Below are positions 5,155-8,994 of a stretch of 8,994 nt of DNA, piece by piece. The stretch lies in NCBI GenBank assembly GCA_017430945.1, contig JAFRMB010000041.1, positions 1-8,994 of the forward strand, written 5' to 3'. Position 1 is the stretch's first letter, and each line of letters starts with the position of its first letter. The DNA is from Clostridia bacterium. Lineage in GTDB: Bacteria > Bacillota_A > Clostridia > Christensenellales > Aristaeellaceae. The position numbers and the translations under genes are program-made. Under the pieces are notes generated by a model that was not told the DNA's origin, made no database searches, and saw only the letters and a list, made by a program, of their open reading frames with translations.

Positions 5155-8100
5155 TCAGCGGAAGCCCTTGAGGAGCGCATCCGTGTCATTCGCGTCAGCA
5201 CCCTCCAGCAGCAGGTCATCGCCGCCATCGTTCATCAGACAGAACTTATAGCTCTCCTTGAATTTGAGCCGCAGTGTGACCTCTTCGCCGTCATCACGGT
5301 AGGTCACGGTCATGCCCTCCATCAGACTGCCGGTATAGTCGCCGATGCGATAGACGCCGTCGCCGTCGCTGTAATACTCTACGGTCCTGTCCTCGGTGTT
5401 CACCAACCAATAAGTGCGAACATCCCCGGTCCGGCGATTATATGCGTACCTGGGTTCGGGATCGACATAAGCGCTGTCATCCTCCGCTTCATCATCTTCC
5501 GACTCGTCCGCTTCCTCCTCAGGCTCGACGACTACGGTATACAGGCCGCTGTGTTCCGGTGCGCAGACCGCCGGCCAGGTGTCCGTCCCGGTCTCGAACG
5601 CCACAGGCTCGATCAGGACAGCCTCTTCATCCTCAAGAAGCTCGTCGTCCGACACGAACATGAGCAGAGCGTTTTCCGGTACCTCTTCATCCTTCTCGAG
5701 CGGCATGAGCTTCAGGACGTCTGTTTCGAGGATCGACAGTACAGGATAGCTGTATGGCTCGTCCTCATCGTCAAAATCATCTTCGTCGGTCTCATCCTCA
5801 CTGTCGTCTTCAGATCCGGCCCCTTCATCCTCTTCGTCGCTAATCAGGAATTCGTCGTCGATGTCTGTGTCCTCATCCGGCTCATCCGTCCAATCATCCT
5901 CGTCCTCATCGCCGATCTCAATGTCGTCATCCTCTTCATCGCCCAGATCGAAGTGATCATAGCTCTCCGCTTCGACTTCGACGCGATAAGTCGGAACGAC
6001 GGTCTCGTAGAGCTCGAGTGCCTTTTCTTCCCGTTCAGTGATCGAATCATCGGCGATCTGGCGGATGCAGAAATCGTAGACGTCCACATTGACGACCGGT
6101 TCATTGATCTCCAGATCACCCTGTTCGGCAACGCTGTCGCCTTCGCCCGCCGCGGCATAATCGCCGTATACATCCGTCGACCCGACGAATTCGTCTTCAT
6201 TGCCATAGTACATGTCGTCCGTCGCAACGCTGACATCATCCGGGGCGTTTGCTTCCCCGTCCTTACGATTGGCCGGGAGCAGTGGCGTAAGATCGAGCTG
6301 CTCCGTCAATTCGCTCAGCTTCAATGTCAGTGCAGCGTTCTCAATCACATAGGACAGTTCGCTGTAACCGTTCTCGATCATGTCCATCGCAAGCTCAGGC
6401 GTCACCCGCAGATGCAGATCCTCAAACTTCTCGCGGCTCTCGTCTTCCTCCAGATGCAGCTTTTCCCCGGTGCTCTCATCTACCATGGAATAGGGCTTGA
6501 TGATCAATCTCTTCTGCGTCTCGTCGATGTCCTCTTCCGACTGCGCGAATGGCCTGCCTTCGTCTTCCTCGTTGAATACGATGGTCCCGTAGCCTTCGCC
6601 GCCCATGATCAACGAACCACCTTCATCGCCATCCGTGTCGTCATCGAAATCATCGTCCTCGTCGCCCTCGCCGTCTTCATCCTCCTCGCTCTCGTCATCA
6701 AAGTCGTCGCCCTCGCCATCCGAGAAGGATGATCCGCTTCTGCCGCTCGAGAATGAACCACCGCCGGAGGTATAGCTTCCCCCGCTGGCCACTTTGATGA
6801 TCCGGAACGTCGCCGTGCGTGTGCCCGAATAGTTGCCGATACCGGTGATGGTCACCTTAGCCGTTCCGGGCTGTACGTTGTTCTCGAACGTTGCGGTGTA
6901 GTCGCGGTTTTTCACCAACGTGCGGCTGATCTTCTGCGCATTCGTATAGGTGAGCACCAGCGCGGGCTCCACCTTTGCACCGGTATACTTCTGTATGGCG
7001 ATGTTGGCAAGCTTCACATCGGTCGTAAGCGGCGTAGGCGTGGACGCCTGGATCGACTTGGTGGTGATGCTGAAGCTCGGCGTCTGGTCGACCACGATCT
7101 CATAGTTGACGTAATCGATCTTGACGAAGTTGCCGTTCGTATCCGCGATTCCGGTCGTGAGCGTACCGGGATTGAACTTGTAGGCGCCGACATTTTCGCC
7201 GCTGTTTCGGCCCAGCTTTCCGGTTATCGCGTCGCCTGAGAGCAGACCGGAGACAGACGCCTTGTAGGTCGGATCCTTGGTCCCAAAGATCTTGCTCTGG
7301 CCCGTCCTCGGGGTGACGTTCAGCGGCTTCGGCTTGATCCTCGCGGAAACCGTGAACGTATAGGTCCCGCTGTAATCAAATGTATTGCTGCTTCGATCCG
7401 TCACCTTCACCGTGATCGTCACCTTGCGGTTCCCGGCATTGTAGTTGTCGAAGGTCGCCGACAGCGAGGTGTATTTCAGTCTGTCACCGCTGGCCAGCCC
7501 GGAAGGCTGCAGATCGGCCGTCGTGAGCGAAATGCCCTGCTGCTTCTCTTTGCCGTTTTCATCGATGACCGTCTTATACCCGGTATACACGTTGCGCGTC
7601 TTGTCGTAGAACTTGTCGAGCGACACGCCGCTCTTGAGCGAGAATGACGGTTTCTTGTGCTCCCTCGGTTTCTCGGGCTCCTTCGCACCGCAGTGTTTGC
7701 ACTTGCCGTTTTCGTACTCGTGGTTTCCGTTGGTCAGGTATTTGCCGTTCCCGGTGTTGCTCACGCTGCCGCTGCCGTTGACAGTGCCTCCGCAGCTGAA
7801 AATATTGCCGGGATTCATCACGCTGCCGTCGTTTGTCAGCGTACCGAGATTGTCGATGGTCCCCTCGTTCGTCAGCGTACAGCCGGACCCGATCGACAGC
7901 GTGGCTCCGTTTTCCACCGTTATGTTCTTGCCCGTATTCAACTTGGCGGTGGTGCCGCTGTTCTTCAGGACCAGGCTGTGGCCGCTCTTCACGGTAAAAT
8001 CCGATTCGAACGTCAGGTCGTTGTCGACGACTTCGATGTCGGTGATGGACGCGCCCAGATCGATGGTCAGGCCATCCGATTCCTGGGGCACTTCAGAACC

Positions 8101-8994
8101 GCTTACCGGATCCAGCACGGTCGTCTCGACGACGCCGCAAAAGCTGCTGGCCGACTTCAGCTTGTCCTTTTTCTCGGTCACGAGCTTCAGCGTGTCAAGC
8201 GTAGTGCCGCTGAACACACCGGTGCCGACGGATGCGATCGAGTCGGTCAGAGAGACCGTCTTCAGATTCGTGCAACCGGAGAACGCGGCGCTGCCGAGAC
8301 TTGTCACGTGGTTTCCGATGTCGACTCTGGTGATCGACGTATTGCCTGCATAACAGTTTTCCCCGATGGCCACCACGGGATATGTCTTTTTTTCGCCATC
8401 GACGGTCAACGTCAGCTCGTCGGGCACCGTCACGCTGGACCCGCTGCCGATGTACTTCGTCAGAGTGGCGTTGCCCTCTGCGTCCAGTGTGAATTCATAG
8501 TCGGCGTCGGATACGATCACAAGATCGATCGTGGGCATTTGGGCAGCGGTACTGAACGAGTATACCAGATCCTCCTGAACTGCCGGGACAGCGGTGAACG
8601 TATAGGGCGATACGTCAGGATCCCCGTAGTCCTTACAGCGCCATTCGACAGCGACCGCCATGGGCACTAGAGACTCGTCGACACCCTCGGTCGCCTCATC
8701 GTCTTCCGTATAGCCATTCAGCTTTTCAGGAAAGCCCAGCCTTTTGACGGCTTCTTCAGCCGTCGCCGGCTTGTCGAACACAGCAATTTCATATACGATC
8801 TTTTCAGGATCGTCAAACCTTACGATATTAAGCAGGCCGGACCCACTTGCGCCGTCCCCATCATTACCGCCGGTCGTATCGTTGCCGTTGCCGCCGGTCG
8901 TGTCGTCGCCGCCGTTGCCGCCGTTGCCGCCGGTCGTGTCGTCGCCGCCGTTGCCGCCGTTGCCGCCGGTCGTATCGTCGCCGCCGTTGCCGCC
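5155..8994 (-). CDS. Giant secreted modular surface protein (LRR_5, YDG/MBG, acidic tracts), 5'-truncated by the window
   Basis: The frame is open from the window edge to the stop at 5155-5157, giving 1279 codons; the true start and any signal peptide lie beyond 8994. Residues are numbered from the edge. Residues 1-55 are a Gly/Asn/Asp/Thr repeat linker, and 57-164 an Ig-like module (VEWRCKDY, YTFTAVP, LPTI-like PTIDLVIV). Residues 165-272 are BspA-like LRR_5 repeats (AFSGCTNLKTVSLTDSIASV), and about 308-421 are repetitive beta strands (TNEGTIDNLGTLTNDGS). A Cys/His knuckle is at 425-437 (HEYENGKCKHCGA). YDG-like (460-555) and MBG-like (557-645, KIFGTKDPTY) modules come next, then another Ig-like strand set (662-734, GIGNYSGT). 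A Ser/Gly hinge and three Asp/Glu-rich tracts (757-793, 1016-1080, 1155-1181) alternate with unrecognised segments. No LPxTG motif or C-terminal membrane helix is seen, so the protein is either released or anchored through its missing N-terminal part. A role in adhesion or matrix is inferred. Confidence 0.93.
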   Translation of the reverse strand, partial: GGNGGDDTTGGNGGNGGDDTTGGNGGNGGDDTTGGNGNDTTGGNDGDGASGSGLLNIVRFDDPEKIVYEIAVFDKPATAEEAVKRLGFPEKLNGYTEDDEATEGVDESLVPMAVAVEWRCKDYGDPDVSPYTFTAVPAVQEDLVYSFSTAAQMPTIDLVIVSDADYEFTLDAEGNATLTKYIGSGSSVTVPDELTLTVDGEKKTYPVVAIGENCYAGNTSITRVDIGNHVTSLGSAAFSGCTNLKTVSLTDSIASVGTGVFSGTTLDTLKLVTEKKDKLKSASSFCGVVETTVLDPVSGSEVPQESDGLTIDLGASITDIEVVDNDLTFESDFTVKSGHSLVLKNSGTTAKLNTGKNITVENGATLSIGSGCTLTNEGTIDNLGTLTNDGSVMNPGNIFSCGGTVNGSGSVSNTGNGKYLTNGNHEYENGKCKHCGAKEPEKPREHKKPSFSLKSGVSLDKFYDKTRNVYTGYKTVIDENGKEKQQGISLTTADLQPSGLASGDRLKYTSLSATFDNYNAGNRKVTITVKVTDRSSNTFDYSGTYTFTVSARIKPKPLNVTPRTGQSKIFGTKDPTYKASVSGLLSGDAITGKLGRNSGENVGAYKFNPGTLTTGIADTNGNFVKIDYVNYEIVVDQTPSFSITTKSIQASTPTPLTTDVKLANIAIQKYTGAKVEPALVLTYTNAQKISRTLVKNRDYTATFENNVQPGTAKVTITGIGNYSGTRTATFRIIKVASGGSYTSGGGSFSSGRSGSSFSDGEGDDFDDESEEDEDGEGDEDDDFDDDTDGDEGGSLIMGGEGYGTIVFNEEDEGRPFAQSEEDIDETQKRLIIKPYSMVDESTGEKLHLEEDESREKFEDLHLRVTPELAMDMIENGYSELSYVIENAALTLKLSELTEQLDLTPLLPANRKDGEANAPDDVSVATDDMYYGNEDEFVGSTDVYGDYAAAGEGDSVAEQGDLEINEPVVNVDVYDFCIRQIADDSITEREEKALELYETVVPTYRVEVEAESYDHFDLGDEEDDDIEIGDEDEDDWTDEPDEDTDIDDEFLISDEEDEGAGSEDDSEDETDEDDFDDEDEPYSYPVLSILETDVLKLMPLEKDEEVPENALLMFVSDDELLEDEEAVLIEPVAFETGTDTWPAVCAPEHSGLYTVVVEPEEEADESEDDEAEDDSAYVDPEPRYAYNRRTGDVRTYWLVNTEDRTVEYYSDGDGVYRIGDYTGSLMEGMTVTYRDDGEEVTLRLKFKESYKFCLMNDGGDDLLLEGADANDTDALLKGFR
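5755..5949 (-). other. Asp/Glu-rich low-complexity tract within the giant protein
   Basis: These 65 codons contain 43 Asp or Glu and no Lys or Arg, interrupted by a few Trp, Phe and Ile residues. A second, shorter acidic tract is coded at about 6616-6717 and a third at about 5452-5532. Extracellular tracts of this kind may bind calcium or other cations. On the opposite strand the GAN codons become NTC and create a long false reading frame. Confidence 0.8.
8872..8994 (-). repeat. 36-bp in-frame tandem repeat coding a Gly/Asn/Asp/Thr linker
   Basis: Two complete, identical 36-bp units (8896-8931 and 8932-8967) are followed by a 27-nt part of a third that runs off the window. A shortened 24-nt unit at 8872-8895 ends the array on the gene-distal side. 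Each full unit codes for GGNGGNGGDDTT. The third unit and the short unit share the silent change GAC to GAT. The array is in frame, so gain or loss of units would change the linker length without breaking the protein. Confidence 0.95.

Noticed and set aside
5056..6732. Long plus-strand reading frame of 558 codons
   Set aside because: It lies antisense to the acidic half of the giant protein. GAN codons for Asp/Glu read as NTC on the other strand, giving a stop-free Ile/Leu/Val/Phe-rich frame with no family resemblance and no ribosome binding site.
7657..8670. Plus-strand reading frame of 337 codons
   Set aside because: It is antisense to the LRR/YDG region of the giant gene, whose own frame has clear domain matches. 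The plus-strand product resembles nothing known.
8779..8781. GTG as start codon of the giant gene
   Set aside because: The frame continues open for 71 more codons to the window edge, through the Gly/Asn repeat and into the Ig-like module, so the gene starts outside the window.
8872..8994. CRISPR array
   Set aside because: The 36-bp units are directly adjacent, have no spacers, and are in frame within a coding sequence.

Overview
The window looks like chromosomal DNA of a Gram-positive Firmicute, most likely a fairly GC-rich gut-type Clostridium relative. The reasons are the AGGAGG-type ribosome binding sites, sigma-A-like promoters, a ThiT-type vitamin transporter under a TPP riboswitch, and a huge secreted protein built from LRR_5, YDG/MBG and Ig-like modules. 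This placement is an inference; there is no rRNA or other marker gene.

Layout. (1) 39-2262, minus strand: a tight three-gene operon read as LysR-type regulator, then surE (5'/3'-nucleotidase), then a CYTH-domain phosphatase. The gaps are 17 and 11 nt. A strong promoter lies at 2330-2358, and a perfect inverted repeat lies in the short leader. (2) 2614-3649, minus strand: a complete thiamine-uptake unit. It has a consensus promoter, a TPP riboswitch, mutually exclusive antiterminator and terminator hairpins, then thiT with an unusual N-terminal signal-peptide and acidic extension. A hairpin follows the gene. (3) 3740-4992, plus strand: a divergent two-gene operon. It encodes a small four-helix membrane protein, probably on a leaderless mRNA, and a sigma-factor-like protein ending in a transmembrane helix. 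(4) 5095-8994, minus strand: the last 1279 codons of a giant secreted modular protein. Its 5' end lies beyond the window. It has a 36-bp tandem repeat coding for a Gly/Asn/Asp/Thr linker and long Asp/Glu tracts. A 13-bp hairpin with a T-run ends this gene where it converges with the plus-strand operon.

Working together: surE and the CYTH enzyme both act on phosphate esters or polyphosphates and share a transcript with a probable autoregulator. thiT is controlled by thiamine pyrophosphate through transcription termination. The sigma-like/membrane pair is the least understood part and the best candidate for an undescribed regulatory device. No mobile element, CRISPR array, tRNA or rRNA was seen.
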